DNA of 64,000 bases from BRH-c25 sp012519325 (GCA_050950645.1 JBMNHZ010000005.1:1-64000); one strand, 5' to 3'; positions 19,773 to 29,449 are shown, numbered from the stretch's first letter. Program-made: numbers and translations. The notes: generated by a model from the letters alone, not told the origin.

Positions 19773-19820
19773 GGGATATTGCAAGACTGCTTAATAAGTA
19801 GCTTTCGATATCCCTTTTTT
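19773..19820 (+). terminator. Terminator after jag
   Basis: GGGATAT...ATATCCC with an inner CTGCTT/AGTAG pairing, followed by TTTTTTC. It ends the rpmH-rnpA-yidD-yidC-jag transcript. Confidence 0.85.
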
Positions 19821-19842
19821 CTTCAGGCTGAGAGGTTGCTCT

Positions 19843-19884
19843 AAAAAAGCCAGGAACCTCGACCGCTGCCGGACGAAGTTCCTG
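19843..19884 (-). terminator. Terminator of the decayed symporter gene
   Basis: On the minus strand CAGGAAC (19884-19878) pairs with GTTCCTG (19857-19851), followed by GGCTTTTTTAG. It sits directly after the stop of the symporter remnant, showing that this was once a transcribed unit. Confidence 0.7.
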
Positions 19885-19892
19885 CTCAATCA

Positions 19893-20095
19893 TTAGCCTA
19901 TACCGCCTAAAACAAGACCCAATATGTATACCAGTATCGTTATGCTACAAAATACATATTTTCCCAAAGGTTCTACCCATGTCCATACTTTGCCTTCGCG
20001 TCTGATTTGTATTTGTTTTGTTGCAAAACCCTTTCTGCAGACCCAGAAGAACATGATTGCGGAAACAATCGCACCCAGAGGAACAATCTTATACA
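19893..20095 (-). pseudogene. C-terminal remnant of a sodium:neurotransmitter symporter-like transporter
   Basis: The minus-strand frame ending at 19893 reads VPLGAIVSAIMFFWVCRKGF and ends GKYVFCSITILVYILGLVLG plus GIG. It has two hydrophobic segments separated by a charged loop, as in the last helices of NSS-family amino acid:Na+ symporters. It has no start of its own and is fused to the truncated tryptophanase gene at about 20090-20100. NSS symporters next to tnaA are known tryptophan transporters, so the pairing makes sense. The family call is from pattern only. Confidence 0.5.
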
Positions 20096-21086
20096 AAGAT
20101 GGCGTGTCCACCGACAAGATACTGGAAGGGTATCCCGTATTCAAGCAGTTTGTCTCCCAAATACTCAACCTGACCGATTCTGTACTTCAGATAGTCATAA
20201 TCCATGCCTTCGTAAAGGCCTACCGCAAGGGCTTCCAGATTCTCTTCCTGCCAACCCTCCGTACTGTCAGAAAACCTTCATAAGGAATGACTCTTGTTTT
20301 TACTGCAGCGGATATTTCCTCATTATCCTTGACGCCAATCAAAACCGCCCATGTTTACAATTGCATCCTTTTTGGCGCTCATGGTAAAAGCATCTGCATA
20401 GCTGAAAAATTCCTTAACAATTTCATTAATCGACTTTCCTTTATACTTCTCTTCTCTCTCCTTTATGAAATATGCGTTTTCTGAGGTCAATTTCATATTT
20501 TCCATGGAAACCGGCTGGCCGCCAATGGCGTTATTGGTAATTGTCATTAGAATAAGACCGATTTTATCACTCCCGTAATCTTTAATCAATGCTTCCAACT
20601 TTTTTATATTCATATTTCCCTTGAAAGCGTGATAGGTGGAAGTATCTAATGCTTCGTCACATACGCAGTCCAGTGCCCTTCCTCCGGCAAGCCCGATATG
20701 AGCTCTGGTGGTGTCAAAAAACATGTTTGAAATTGCATACTGTCCCTCTCTTATTAGTGCAGGGAGCAATACTTTTTCTGCAGCTCTTCCCTGATGCACA
20801 GGTTGAATGTAATCATAGGCAAAAATATCCTTTCCGGCCTCTATCAGTTTGAAATAGCTGTCGCCGCCTGAATAGGACTCATCGCCTACCTCATTCCCGC
20901 CCATTGGTTATGGCTCATTGCGCCGGTACCGCTGTCTGTCTGGAAGTCAATCAGAACATCTTTTGATTTTAACAGGAATTCATTATAGTGCGCTTCTTTC
21001 AGTTTCTGAATTCTTTCCTCTTTTGTAGTCATTTTGATCGGTTCAACCATTTTTATCTTAAATGGTTCTGCTATGTACTTTTTCAT
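20089..21086 (-). pseudogene. tnaA: Tryptophanase / beta-eliminating lyase, inactivated
   Basis: Fragments together spell a PLP-dependent tryptophanase. The N-terminus starts at 21086 (KKYIAEPFKIKMVEPIKMTT, DFQTDSGTGAMSHNQWAGM). The middle has VHQGRAAEKVLLPALI, MFFDTTRAHIGLAGG, ITNNAIGGQPVSMENMK, and MSAKKDAIVNMGG with the PLP-lysine region. The C-terminal part has LAVGLYEGMDYDYLKYRIGQ and VGGHAIF. Frame changes occur near 20890, 20325 and 20270. About 22 residues that precede ENAYFIK in the family, including the PLP-ring aspartate segment, are deleted. The last 80 or so residues are missing. GGAGG remains before the ATG. Tyrosine phenol-lyase is a less likely parent. Confidence 0.85.
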
Positions 21087-21170
21087 TTTGTTACCTCCTA
21101 TGTACAATATTTATTGTGGTGATAAAATTATTACCATATATGAGTAAGGCTAATTTTAGGGAGTGATTTG

Positions 21171-21812
21171 ATGGACAGGTCGGAAGAAAGAAAAATAATA
21201 ATGAATTCGTATTTGAATATTATGGATTTTTTGTCGCAGGCATACGGGAGTAACTGCGAGATTGTTTTACACTCAATTGAAGATAACAAAACTTCAATAA
21301 TAGCAATAAGAAATGGAGAAATCAGCGGCAGAAAGGTCGGTGACGAGCTAAGCCTTGTAGGAAAAAGGTAAAACAGATATATGGGGATGTGGGATACAGC
21401 GTAAACAAGCAGGAAATGTCCTATACCGGAAGAAGTATTAAATCCAATACATATTATATAAAAGATTCGACAGGAGTATTAATCGGCATATTGTGCATTA
21501 ATTTTGACATTACCGCGGCCCAAAATGCAGTAAAATCACTGGAAGAGTTTATGGGTACTACAAAAAGCAGCGGATTTGAAAATGATAAAAATACATCGGG
21601 CTCAATAAAGGACTTTACCATAAAGATTATTGAGGATATAATAAGGAATTCCAAAATTCCTACTAATAGAATGACAACAAAAGAAAAAATAGAAATACTG
21701 AAATTGCTTAAGCAAAGAAGTTTTCAGGATTAAAGCAGCTACACGAATTGTAGCAAAATATTTGAATTCTTCAGAAACAAGCATTTACAGATATTTAAAA
21801 GAACTTGAATAA
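21171..21812 (+). pseudogene. YheO/DauR-like PAS-HTH regulator, frameshifted
   Basis: Three consecutive frames make up one regulator. The first encodes a YheO-type PAS start (MDRSEERKIIMNSYLNIMDF, CEIVLHSIED). The second, after a shift near 21369, continues KQIYGDVGYSVNKQEMSYTG to LLKQRSFQD. The third, after a shift near 21730, ends KAATRIVAKYLNSSETSIYR and YLKELE, the family's C-terminal helix-turn-helix. It is divergent from tnaA and, in intact relatives, would be its likely local regulator. Both frameshifts would abolish the HTH, so it has decayed along with its neighbour. Confidence 0.78.
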
Positions 21813-21845
21813 ATCCGGAATATGTAGAAAACAAGATTTGCCGCA

Positions 21846-21885
21846 AGGCCTGCTGGCTCAATAACAGCAGGCCTGATATTTTATA
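21846..21885 (+). terminator. Terminator after the regulator pseudogene
   Basis: A perfect 10-bp stem AGGCCTGCTG (21846-21855) with CAGCAGGCCT (21865-21874), followed by GATATTTTATAT. It separates the decayed locus from mnmE. Confidence 0.75.
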
Positions 21886-22016
21886 TATCATAAGCAAATA
21901 TGCCTTAATTATTCTCAATCAGATTAGATTTTGTTTCCAATATTTTTTACAGTAATATATAATAACATAGTAAACAATAATAAATATGACACAGCCGTCT
22001 TAAAGGAGAGAGTTTT

Positions 22017-23396
22017 ATGCTGGATAATACGATAGCTGCAATAGCTACTGCTCCGGGAGAAGCCGGGATAGGAATTGTGAGAGTAAGCGGAGACAAATCC
22101 ATAGATATATTAAAAAAAGTATTCAAACCAAAAAGAGATATTGATATAGAAGATATACCTTCAAGGATGATGGTATATGGCTATGCTGTTGACAGTAATG
22201 GGGAGACTCTCGATGAGGTTCTTGCCGTTATTATGCGGAAGCCTTACTCATATACCATGGAGGATGTTGTTGAACTGCACTGTCATGGAGGTATTGTTCC
22301 TGTCAGAAGGATAATGGAGGAAGTTTTGAAAAACGGAGCCGATATTGCCGAGCCGGGGGAATTTACAAAGCGTGCTTTTCTAAACGGAAGAATAGATCTT
22401 GCGCAGGCGGAAGCAGTTATTGATATAATCACCGCAAAGACGGAAACGGGACTGGATGCAGCATTGAATCAGCTAGAGGGAGAGCTGTCAAAAGAGATAA
22501 AAAATATCATGGAAAAGTTTCTTTCTATGCTGGCACATATAGAGGCTTCAATAGATTTTCCCGAGCATGATGTGGAAGAGGTTACGGTGGCTAATATTAA
22601 AAACCTGCTATTAGAAACAAAAACTTCAATTATAAAGCTGACGGAATCCTTCAATGAAGGTAAAATCATCAGGGATGGCTTGGGCACAGCAATAATTGGG
22701 CGTCCTAATGTTGGCAAGTCATCTCTTCTGAATGTTCTTTTGAGGGAAAACCGAGCCATAGTAACTGAGATTCCGGGAACAACAAGGGATATAATTGAAG
22801 AATATCTTAATATAGGGGGAGTACTGGTAAGACTTATTGATACTGCAGGAATCAGAGAGTCTGAGGATATAGTTGAACGAATAGGGGTGGAAAGGACAAA
22901 AGAAGCTATCAATAATTCAGATCTTGTAATATTGGTATTGGATGCGTCTGATGAACTGCAGCCGGAAGATAGTGAGATTATTGACCTGGTAAGAGATAAA
23001 AAAGTACTGGCCGCATTGAACAAAACAGACCTGGGGTCTGTTATAGAAGAGAAGTTTTTGGAAAACCAGCTTGGAGCAGATAATATAATAAAAATGTCGG
23101 TAAAGAACCAAACTGGCATAGATAAGCTGGAAGAAAGGATTAAGGACTTGGTATATCATGGAAAGCTAAGCATAGGTAAAAACAAAATAATTACCAATAT
23201 AAGGCATAAAAATCTTCTGGACAAGGCGTTGGAGAGTATCGAAAGGGCTTTATTGTCAATAGAGAATAATGTACCTGTTGACTTGATATCAGTGGATATC
23301 AGGGAAGCGTGGAACAGTCTTGGTGCAATAACAGGCGATACCGTCGAGGAAGATATCGTGAAAGAGATATTTAGTAAGTTCTGTATAGGAAAATAG
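22017..23396 (+). CDS. mnmE: tRNA modification GTPase MnmE
   Basis: With MnmG it installs the carboxymethylaminomethyl group at wobble U34 of tRNAs. In 459 residues it has the N-terminal folate-binding domain, a GTPase domain with G1 GRPNVGKSS, GTTRD, DTAG and NKTD, and the family's invariant C-terminus CIGK with its cysteine. The ATG follows AAAGGAGAG. mnmG begins 10 bases after its stop, so the two are co-expressed. Confidence 0.97.
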   Translation: MLDNTIAAIATAPGEAGIGIVRVSGDKSIDILKKVFKPKRDIDIEDIPSRMMVYGYAVDSNGETLDEVLAVIMRKPYSYTMEDVVELHCHGGIVPVRRIMEEVLKNGADIAEPGEFTKRAFLNGRIDLAQAEAVIDIITAKTETGLDAALNQLEGELSKEIKNIMEKFLSMLAHIEASIDFPEHDVEEVTVANIKNLLLETKTSIIKLTESFNEGKIIRDGLGTAIIGRPNVGKSSLLNVLLRENRAIVTEIPGTTRDIIEEYLNIGGVLVRLIDTAGIRESEDIVERIGVERTKEAINNSDLVILVLDASDELQPEDSEIIDLVRDKKVLAALNKTDLGSVIEEKFLENQLGADNIIKMSVKNQTGIDKLEERIKDLVYHGKLSIGKNKIITNIRHKNLLDKALESIERALLSIENNVPVDLISVDIREAWNSLGAITGDTVEEDIVKEIFSKFCIGK

Positions 23397-23406
23397 AGGT
23401 GTGAGT

Positions 23407-25320
23407 ATGGAATATACAGCAGGAAAATATGATATTGTAGTAATTGGAGCAGGACATGCCGGCAGTGAGGCTGCACTGGCATGTGCAAGACTGGGAATGA
23501 AAACCCTGGTTACTGCAATAAATTTAGACAGTATAGCATTGCTTGCATGTAATCCTTCTATTGGAGGCCCTGCAAAAGGGAATCTTGTAAGAGAGATAGA
23601 TGCATTAGGCGGAGAAATGGGTAAGAATATTGATAAAACAATGCTTCAAATAAGAATGCTTAATACCAAGAAGGGGCCTGCCGTAAGAGCATTGAGAGCT
23701 CAGGTCGATAAAAAGCTGTATCAGGATAGAATGAAAAGAGCAATTGAGAATCAAGAAAACCTTCATATTAAACAGGCGGAAATTACTAGGATTATTGTGG
23801 AAAATGAGCGGGTAAAAGGAGTAGTTACAAGTCTGGGAGCAGTATTTGAATGCCAATCCGTGATTTTGGCTACAGGAGTATACCTAAAAGGAAAAATAGT
23901 GATTGGCGAGATAAGCTATGATGGAGGTCCTAACGGACTGTTTCCGGCTGCAAAGCTCTCCGAAAGCCTTGAGGCTTTAGGAATAAAGCTGATGAGGTTT
24001 AAAACGGGGACTCCGGCCAGAATAGACGGTAAGACGGTGGATTTCAGGAAGATGATCGAACAGCCAGGGGATAGAGATATAAATACATTTTCCTTTATGA
24101 CAGGAGATATGAATCTGGATCAATTATCTTGCTATCTTACATATACAAATAAAGGGACCCATGATATAATCCGGAAGAATCTCCACAGGTCTCCTCTTTA
24201 TACAGGGGATATAGTAGGAGTCGGCCCCCGGTATTGTCCTTCCATAGAAACAAAGATTATGTTTTTTCCGGATAGGGAGGAGCATCAGATATTTATAGAA
24301 CCGGAAGGGCTTAATACCATAGAAATGTACGTGCAGGGATTATCCTCCAGCTTGCCGGAGGATGTGCAGCTCGATGTTCTTCATAGTGTAAGAGGCTTGG
24401 AAAACTGTCATATGATGAGAACGGCTTATGCTATTGAATATGATTGCATTGATCCGACTCAACTGCAATTGAGTCTTGAGCACAAGCGAATATCAGGTTT
24501 GTTTTTTGCCGGTCAGATAAACGGCACTTCCGGTTATGAAGAAGCTGCAGCTCAAGGAATAATAGCAGGAATTAATGCAGTCCAGAAGCTTAAAGGCAAG
24601 GAACCTTTGATTTTAGACAGGTCGGAGGCTTATATAGGAGTACTTATTGATGATCTTGTTACAAAAGGAACCAATGAACCATACCGGATTATGACTTCAA
24701 AGGCTGAATACAGGCTTATTCTAAGGCAGGATAATGCTGATCTTAGACTTACACAGAAAGGGTATGATATAGGCCTGGTATCCGAAGAGAGATATAAGAG
24801 GTATATTGAAAAGAAGAACAACATAGAAAAAGAAATAGACCGGTTGAAAAGAAAGAATATTTCAATGACGGAGAATATAAGAAATTTCTTGATAAAAAGA
24901 AAAAGTGCAGAGATAAAAGGAGGCATAAGCCTGTATGAACTTTTAAAAAGGCCTGAGATAGAATACAGTTCTTTGAAAGAGATTGATGAAGAAATGCCTG
25001 AACTGGATAGAGAAACTGCCGAAGAAATAGAAATAATGATAAAATATGAGGGATATATCAAAAAGCAGCTGAAGCAGGTTGAACAATTCAAAAAACTGGA
25101 AACAAAGAAAATACCCGGTAATATTGATTTTGCAGATATTAGGGGACTTTCCACGGAGGCAAGACAAAAGCTTCAAGATATCAGCCCCGAGAACCTGGGT
25201 CAGGCCTCCAGGATTTCCGGAGTATCTCCGGCAGATGTATCGGTACTTATGGTATATCTGGAACAGATGAGAAGGGGCCAAGGGGGTGACCAGTCTGGAA
25301 AACAGGAAGATACTAATTGA
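23407..25320 (+). CDS. mnmG: tRNA uridine-5-carboxymethylaminomethyl modification enzyme MnmG
   Basis: The FAD-dependent partner of MnmE (637 residues). The FAD-binding GAGHAGSEAALACARLG is at the N-terminus. The helical C-terminal domain carries DIRGLSTEARQKLQDISPEN. The ATG at 23407 is 7 bases after AGAGG. The upstream in-frame GTG overlaps the ribosome binding site. It overlaps the start of rsmG by 35 bp. Confidence 0.97.
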   Translation: MEYTAGKYDIVVIGAGHAGSEAALACARLGMKTLVTAINLDSIALLACNPSIGGPAKGNLVREIDALGGEMGKNIDKTMLQIRMLNTKKGPAVRALRAQVDKKLYQDRMKRAIENQENLHIKQAEITRIIVENERVKGVVTSLGAVFECQSVILATGVYLKGKIVIGEISYDGGPNGLFPAAKLSESLEALGIKLMRFKTGTPARIDGKTVDFRKMIEQPGDRDINTFSFMTGDMNLDQLSCYLTYTNKGTHDIIRKNLHRSPLYTGDIVGVGPRYCPSIETKIMFFPDREEHQIFIEPEGLNTIEMYVQGLSSSLPEDVQLDVLHSVRGLENCHMMRTAYAIEYDCIDPTQLQLSLEHKRISGLFFAGQINGTSGYEEAAAQGIIAGINAVQKLKGKEPLILDRSEAYIGVLIDDLVTKGTNEPYRIMTSKAEYRLILRQDNADLRLTQKGYDIGLVSEERYKRYIEKKNNIEKEIDRLKRKNISMTENIRNFLIKRKSAEIKGGISLYELLKRPEIEYSSLKEIDEEMPELDRETAEEIEIMIKYEGYIKKQLKQVEQFKKLETKKIPGNIDFADIRGLSTEARQKLQDISPENLGQASRISGVSPADVSVLMVYLEQMRRGQGGDQSGKQEDTN

Positions 25321-26014
25321 CGGACTTTTGGAGTTGGGTATTGATCCGGCAAAGGAAAAGGTGGATAAGCTTATAGCCTTTAAGGAAATTATGTTGAAGT
25401 GGAATGAAAAGGTGAACTTAACGGCAATTACTGAAGAAAAGGAAATATTCATCAAACACTTTCTTGATTCGGCTACTTGTCTGTCTACAGGATATATAAA
25501 AGAAGGCATGAGGATAATAGATGTTGGAACCGGTGCAGGTTTTCCCGGGATTCCCATAATGATTCTAAAAAATGGTCTCAAAATGACACTTCTTGATTCT
25601 CTTAACAAAAGGATAAAATATTTGAACGAAGCGGTTGGAAAGCTGGGATTAGGAGATATCACTACTGTTCACGGAAGGGCGGAGGAAGCAGGCAGCAGCG
25701 CAGCTCACAGGGAGTGTTACCATATCGTTCTGTCCAGAGCAGTGGCATCAATGAACGTTTTATGCGAGTACTGCCTTCCTCTTGCGGAGGTCGGAGGATA
25801 TTTTCTATGTCAAAAAGGTCCGGATATAGAAGAGGAAATGAGAAATGCCTTAACGGCAATAAAAACTCTTGGAGGAACGGTAAAGGAGGTAAAAGAGTAT
25901 AAACTGCCTTTTAGTGATATCAGGCACAATATAATAATTATCGAGAAGGTTTCGGCAACCCCGACAAAATACCCAAGAAAGCCCGGCAAACCTGCAGCAA
26001 ATCCGATAAAATAG
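25286..26014 (+). CDS. rsmG: 16S rRNA (guanine-N7) methyltransferase RsmG
   Basis: Methylates G527 of 16S rRNA using S-adenosylmethionine (242 residues). The SAM site is IIDVGTGAGFPGIPIMI, and the fold continues with HGRAEE and VLSRAVASM. The GTG start at 25286 lies in AAGGGGGTG with the ribosome binding site almost touching, so a nearby CTG is an alternative. A C-terminal basic extension (TPTKYPRKPGKPAANPIK) is common in the family. It closes the mnmE-mnmG-rsmG operon. Confidence 0.95.
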   Translation: MTSLENRKILIDGLLELGIDPAKEKVDKLIAFKEIMLKWNEKVNLTAITEEKEIFIKHFLDSATCLSTGYIKEGMRIIDVGTGAGFPGIPIMILKNGLKMTLLDSLNKRIKYLNEAVGKLGLGDITTVHGRAEEAGSSAAHRECYHIVLSRAVASMNVLCEYCLPLAEVGGYFLCQKGPDIEEEMRNALTAIKTLGGTVKEVKEYKLPFSDIRHNIIIIEKVSATPTKYPRKPGKPAANPIK

Positions 26015-26137
26015 TAAAAAAAGCCGGAAATTTGTAATATAAAAACGGATGAAATAGAGTAAAATCAACCCTTTAGAGGCAGGAAGTCAGAGGGTTATGG
26101 CGAATATGTTAATATAAATTGTGTGGTAGGGAGGGGA

Positions 26138-26941
26138 ATGAGAGATTTGAGTGATAGTAAGGTAATAATCAGTATACCGATTGATGAAATAGCTCCAAAC
26201 CCATATCAGCCCAGAAAAGAATTCAATGGATCATCCCTGGAGGATTTGGCTGCCTCAATTAAGGAATATGGTGTACTTCAACCTATTAATGTCAGAAAAA
26301 TAGGAGAAAGAGGCTATGAACTGATTTCAGGTGAGAGAAGGCTTAGAGCATCAAAACTTGCGGGAGAAAGTCATATACCGGCATTAATTATAGAAGTTAT
26401 TGAACAGGATTCTGCTGTTATTGCACTTATAGAGAATCTTCAAAGGGAAGATTTAAATTTCATAGAAGAAGCAGAAGGTTATTATAATCTGATAAATGAT
26501 CATGGAATGACCCAGGAAGAGCTTGCCAGGAAGGTAGGCAAAAAGCAATCCACTATAGCCAATAAACTACGACTTTTAAAGCTTAAGGACAGTATTAAGA
26601 AAAAAGTGTTGGAGAATGAACTGACAGAAAGACATGCAAGAGCACTGCTTAAGCTTCCGGACGATACCCTGCAGGAGAAAGCACTTAATAGAATTATAAA
26701 AAGGAACCTTAATGTTAAAAAGACTGAGGAACTGGTTGAGAAGATGCTTGATGAAGTGGCAGCATCAGCAGAGAAGCCTAAGAAAAAAAGAATCAAAGGG
26801 AAAATGAACTATAATATATATATAAATACTCTAAAAAATGCCTGCAAGGAGATGCTGAAAGCGGGCTGTCGAGTTGAATACAATCAGATTGACAGAGGGG
26901 AGCTTATTGAGGTAACAGTAAAAATACCAAAAAATATTTAA
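26138..26941 (+). CDS. noc: Nucleoid occlusion protein (ParB-like)
   Basis: A ParB-fold protein of 267 residues. The ParB/Srx nucleotide-binding domain has PYQPRKEF, YELISGERRLRASKLAGE and LIENLQREDLNFIEEAEGY, followed by a helix-turn-helix (MTQEELARKVGKKQSTIANK). Its position between rsmG and parA is that of Noc, which spreads on DNA and blocks division over the nucleoid. The ATG at 26138 is just after GGGAGGGG; a GTG five codons upstream is less likely. Confidence 0.9.
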   Translation: MRDLSDSKVIISIPIDEIAPNPYQPRKEFNGSSLEDLAASIKEYGVLQPINVRKIGERGYELISGERRLRASKLAGESHIPALIIEVIEQDSAVIALIENLQREDLNFIEEAEGYYNLINDHGMTQEELARKVGKKQSTIANKLRLLKLKDSIKKKVLENELTERHARALLKLPDDTLQEKALNRIIKRNLNVKKTEELVEKMLDEVAASAEKPKKKRIKGKMNYNIYINTLKNACKEMLKAGCRVEYNQIDRGELIEVTVKIPKNI

Positions 26942-26947
26942 TTTCAG

Positions 26948-26993
26948 GAGTATCGCAAAACTGCTTAACAAAAAGTTTGCGATACTCTTTTTT
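26948..26993. terminator. Bidirectional terminator after noc
   Basis: GAGTATCGCAAA pairs with TTTGCGATACTC (12 bp), followed on the plus strand by TTTTTTTATAT. It sits between the convergent noc and GDT1-like genes. Confidence 0.88.
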
Positions 26994-27262
26994 TATATAT
27001 TCCCTCTCAGTATCAATAGACCCATTACTATGAATAAAACCCCTGCTGCATTTTGAATATAATGAGGAGGAACATGCTTAGTAATATAAGCTCCGGCAAA
27101 TACTCCCAAAAAGGAAGAACATATCAGAGCCAGGCATGAACCAATGAAAACTGACATTATAGAATTTGATTTTGCAGAGAACAGCATTATTGCCAGCTGT
27201 GTTTTATCACCTAGCTCGGCAATGAAAACAAGAAAAAATGTATATAATATAGTTTTTATCAT
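26993..27262 (-). CDS. GDT1/UPF0016-family cation transporter, half-size
   Basis: A membrane protein of 89 residues with three hydrophobic segments and the family motif FIAELGDKTQLAIMLFSA. Full-length GDT1/TMEM165 proteins have two such repeats. Single-repeat versions work as pairs in some bacteria, and relatives export Mn2+ or Ca2+. No second half-gene is adjacent here. It is divergent from parA. Substrate is inferred from the family only. Confidence 0.85.
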   Translation of the reverse strand: MIKTILYTFFLVFIAELGDKTQLAIMLFSAKSNSIMSVFIGSCLALICSSFLGVFAGAYITKHVPPHYIQNAAGVLFIVMGLLILRGNI

Positions 27263-27647
27263 TTTTTCCCCCCTACTTTTTATGTGAACGGGTCTTTGGT
27301 AAAACCATATTCTTTTATTTGCTTTTTTTATCTGATATAGTATATATATGGGATAATGTGTTACTAAAACAAATTAGAATTCTATTATATGTATATATGC
27401 TCACAATATATGTATTCCGGTGATTGAGCTTTTATGTTTTAGAAAAGAACATAGGATAGATTGCAGAAGTACAAAAACTTTTTTAAATACTGTTATAATA
27501 ATATGAGTTTTATTTTATTATATATTCCGTATATATTCCGTGAATAAGATTTATCCATACAAAATCAGATGAAGGTTCTGGTATTGAGTAAAATTTGCAA
27601 AAGAAGAGATGAATCAGAACATTATAGTACAATGAGAGGTGTATGCA
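27263..27647. promoter_or_regulatory. Divergent intergenic region upstream of parA
   Basis: AT-rich sequence between the GDT1-like gene and parA, without a gene. It has an 11-bp tandem repeat ATATATTCCGT at 27520-27541 and several TATAAT-like segments. I could not assign a single clear promoter, and I see no manganese riboswitch. Confidence 0.4.
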
Positions 27648-28421
27648 ATGTCCAAATCAATAGCTGTCTTTAATCAAAAGGGTGGTGTTGGGAAAACCAC
27701 AACCGTAATAAATTTATGCGCTTGCCTGGCAAACAGGGGAAAGAAAGTACTGATGATTGATATTGACCCCCAGGGTAATACCACTAGTGGGGTCGGGATT
27801 GATAAAACGACGATAGAAAAAACAATTTATGATGTACTTATAAATGGCAGCGATCCAAAAGATTGCATCGTTGATATTAATAGAGAAAACCTGTACATCA
27901 TACCTTCGAGTGTCCAGCTGGCAGGTGCGGAAATAGAGTTGACTGAGATGAACAGAAGAGAATTGAAGCTTCGAGAATGTTTAGACAGTATAAAGGACGA
28001 TTACGATTTTGTATTTATAGATTGCCCGCCATCCCTTGGCTTGTTATCGATAAATGCCCTTTCTGCCGTAGACAGTGTATTGATACCGATACAGTGCGAG
28101 TATTATGCCTTGGAAGGTGTAAGCCAGCTGATGAATACCATTAAGCTTGTCAAGAGAAGTCTTAATCCGGATTTGGATATAGAAGGAGTTGTGCTGAGCA
28201 TGTTCGATGGCAGGACAAACCTTTCAATCCAGGTTGTGGATGAGGTTAAGAAGTATTTCAGAGGTAAGGTATACACTACGATGATTCCAAGGAATGTAAG
28301 GCTTGCTGAAGCGCCAAGCCACGGGATGTCTATTATTGAATATGATATAAAATCAAGAGGTGCGGAATCATATATGGATCTGGCTGATGAATTCATAGAA
28401 TTAAGTGAGGATGTGATTTAA
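27648..28421 (+). CDS. parA: Chromosome-partitioning ATPase ParA/Soj
   Basis: The deviant Walker ATPase that works with ParB on origin segregation and modulates DnaA (257 residues). The P-loop is KGGVGKTTTVINL, followed by DIDPQGN and DCPPSLG. The ATG at 27648 follows GAGAGG at 8 bases; an upstream GTG overlaps that site. parB begins right after the stop. Confidence 0.96.
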   Translation: MSKSIAVFNQKGGVGKTTTVINLCACLANRGKKVLMIDIDPQGNTTSGVGIDKTTIEKTIYDVLINGSDPKDCIVDINRENLYIIPSSVQLAGAEIELTEMNRRELKLRECLDSIKDDYDFVFIDCPPSLGLLSINALSAVDSVLIPIQCEYYALEGVSQLMNTIKLVKRSLNPDLDIEGVVLSMFDGRTNLSIQVVDEVKKYFRGKVYTTMIPRNVRLAEAPSHGMSIIEYDIKSRGAESYMDLADEFIELSEDVI

Positions 28422-29276
28422 TTGAGCAGCAAAAGAGGATTGGGAAAAGGACTCGGCGCACTTATCCCTGGAAGTGAGGAACCGGATCGGAACTCAATAA
28501 TAGAAATAAAAATTACGGAAATTGAAGCCAACGATAAGCAGCCAAGAAAGGCATTTGGAGATGAGACCCTGATGGATCTCGCTGAATCTATAAAGGAACA
28601 TGGAGTAATTCAGCCGATAATTGTGCGGAAACTCGGCAGTGGTTACCAGATAATTGCGGGAGAACGAAGATGGAGAGCCTCCAGACTGGCAGGGAAAAAA
28701 ACTATCCCTGCAATTGTGAAGGAGTGCAGCAATCTCGAAGTTATGGAGCTTGCGCTTATTGAGAATCTTCAAAGAGAGGATCTGAATTCTATTGAAGAGG
28801 CAATGGCATATAAGAGTCTTATTGAGGAATATGATATGACGCAAGAAGAAATATCAAAGAAAATAGGAAAGAGCAGGCCGGCAATTGCAAATTCTCTAAG
28901 GCTGCTTCAGCTTCCTCAGGAAGTGATAAAAATGATTGAAAAAGGAGAAATATCTCAGGGACATGCAAGGGCACTGCTATCAGTATCAGGGGAGAAGAAT
29001 CAGATAGAAATGGCAAAGAGGATTGTAGCTCATCAGTTAAGTGTCAGACAAGTTGAAAAAATGGCCGGAAATATTAAGCGGAAAAAGAAAAAAGAAGTAC
29101 TGCCAGATGCTTGTCAAATAGAAATCAGTCATTTGGAAGAAAGATTGAAAACAGCGCTGGGTACTAAGGTTACCATACAGCATAAAAATAATAAGGGCAA
29201 AATAGAAATTGAGTACTATAGCAATGAAGACCTGGATAGAATTCTCGATTTATTGGGAAGTAATTCTTCTGTGTAA
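28422..29276 (+). CDS. parB: Chromosome-partitioning protein ParB/Spo0J
   Basis: The CTP-dependent clamp that loads at parS and recruits SMC (284 residues). The N-terminus RGLGKGLGALIPG contacts ParA, and the CTPase motif is IIAGERRWRASRLAGK. The parS-binding helix-turn-helix (MTQEEISKKIGKSRPAIANS) and a C-terminal dimer domain follow. The TTG start follows GAGG at long spacing. Two perfect parS sites lie 0.8 and 1.4 kb downstream. Confidence 0.97.
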   Translation: MSSKRGLGKGLGALIPGSEEPDRNSIIEIKITEIEANDKQPRKAFGDETLMDLAESIKEHGVIQPIIVRKLGSGYQIIAGERRWRASRLAGKKTIPAIVKECSNLEVMELALIENLQREDLNSIEEAMAYKSLIEEYDMTQEEISKKIGKSRPAIANSLRLLQLPQEVIKMIEKGEISQGHARALLSVSGEKNQIEMAKRIVAHQLSVRQVEKMAGNIKRKKKKEVLPDACQIEISHLEERLKTALGTKVTIQHKNNKGKIEIEYYSNEDLDRILDLLGSNSSV

Positions 29277-29316
29277 GATACTTAATATCTTATATAGTGA
29301 AGTGCACATAAGGGGA

Positions 29317-29347
29317 AAAAAGCGCGGAGATAAACGGCTTTTTTAAA
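29317..29347 (+). terminator. Possible terminator after parB
   Basis: AAAAAAGC and GCTTTTTT flank a 13-nt loop. The stem is short and AU-rich, so this is only a candidate. Confidence 0.4.
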
Positions 29348-29449
29348 TGGTCTATAACCAATTATTTTTTGCATCATAATGGTTTTTATACTACGATTAT
29401 AAAAAAGTAGTTGTAGGCAGTATAAACCCTTGTATGGAGGATTTGACAT

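Noticed and set aside
25537..25552. TTTCCCGGGATT, close to the Noc-binding consensus, inside rsmG.
   Set aside because: It encodes the conserved GAGFPG motif of RsmG, which explains the sequence without invoking a binding site, and the right half does not fit.
27263..27420. A possible yybP-ykoY manganese riboswitch upstream of the GDT1-like gene.
   Set aside because: The conserved loop sequences are absent on the minus strand.
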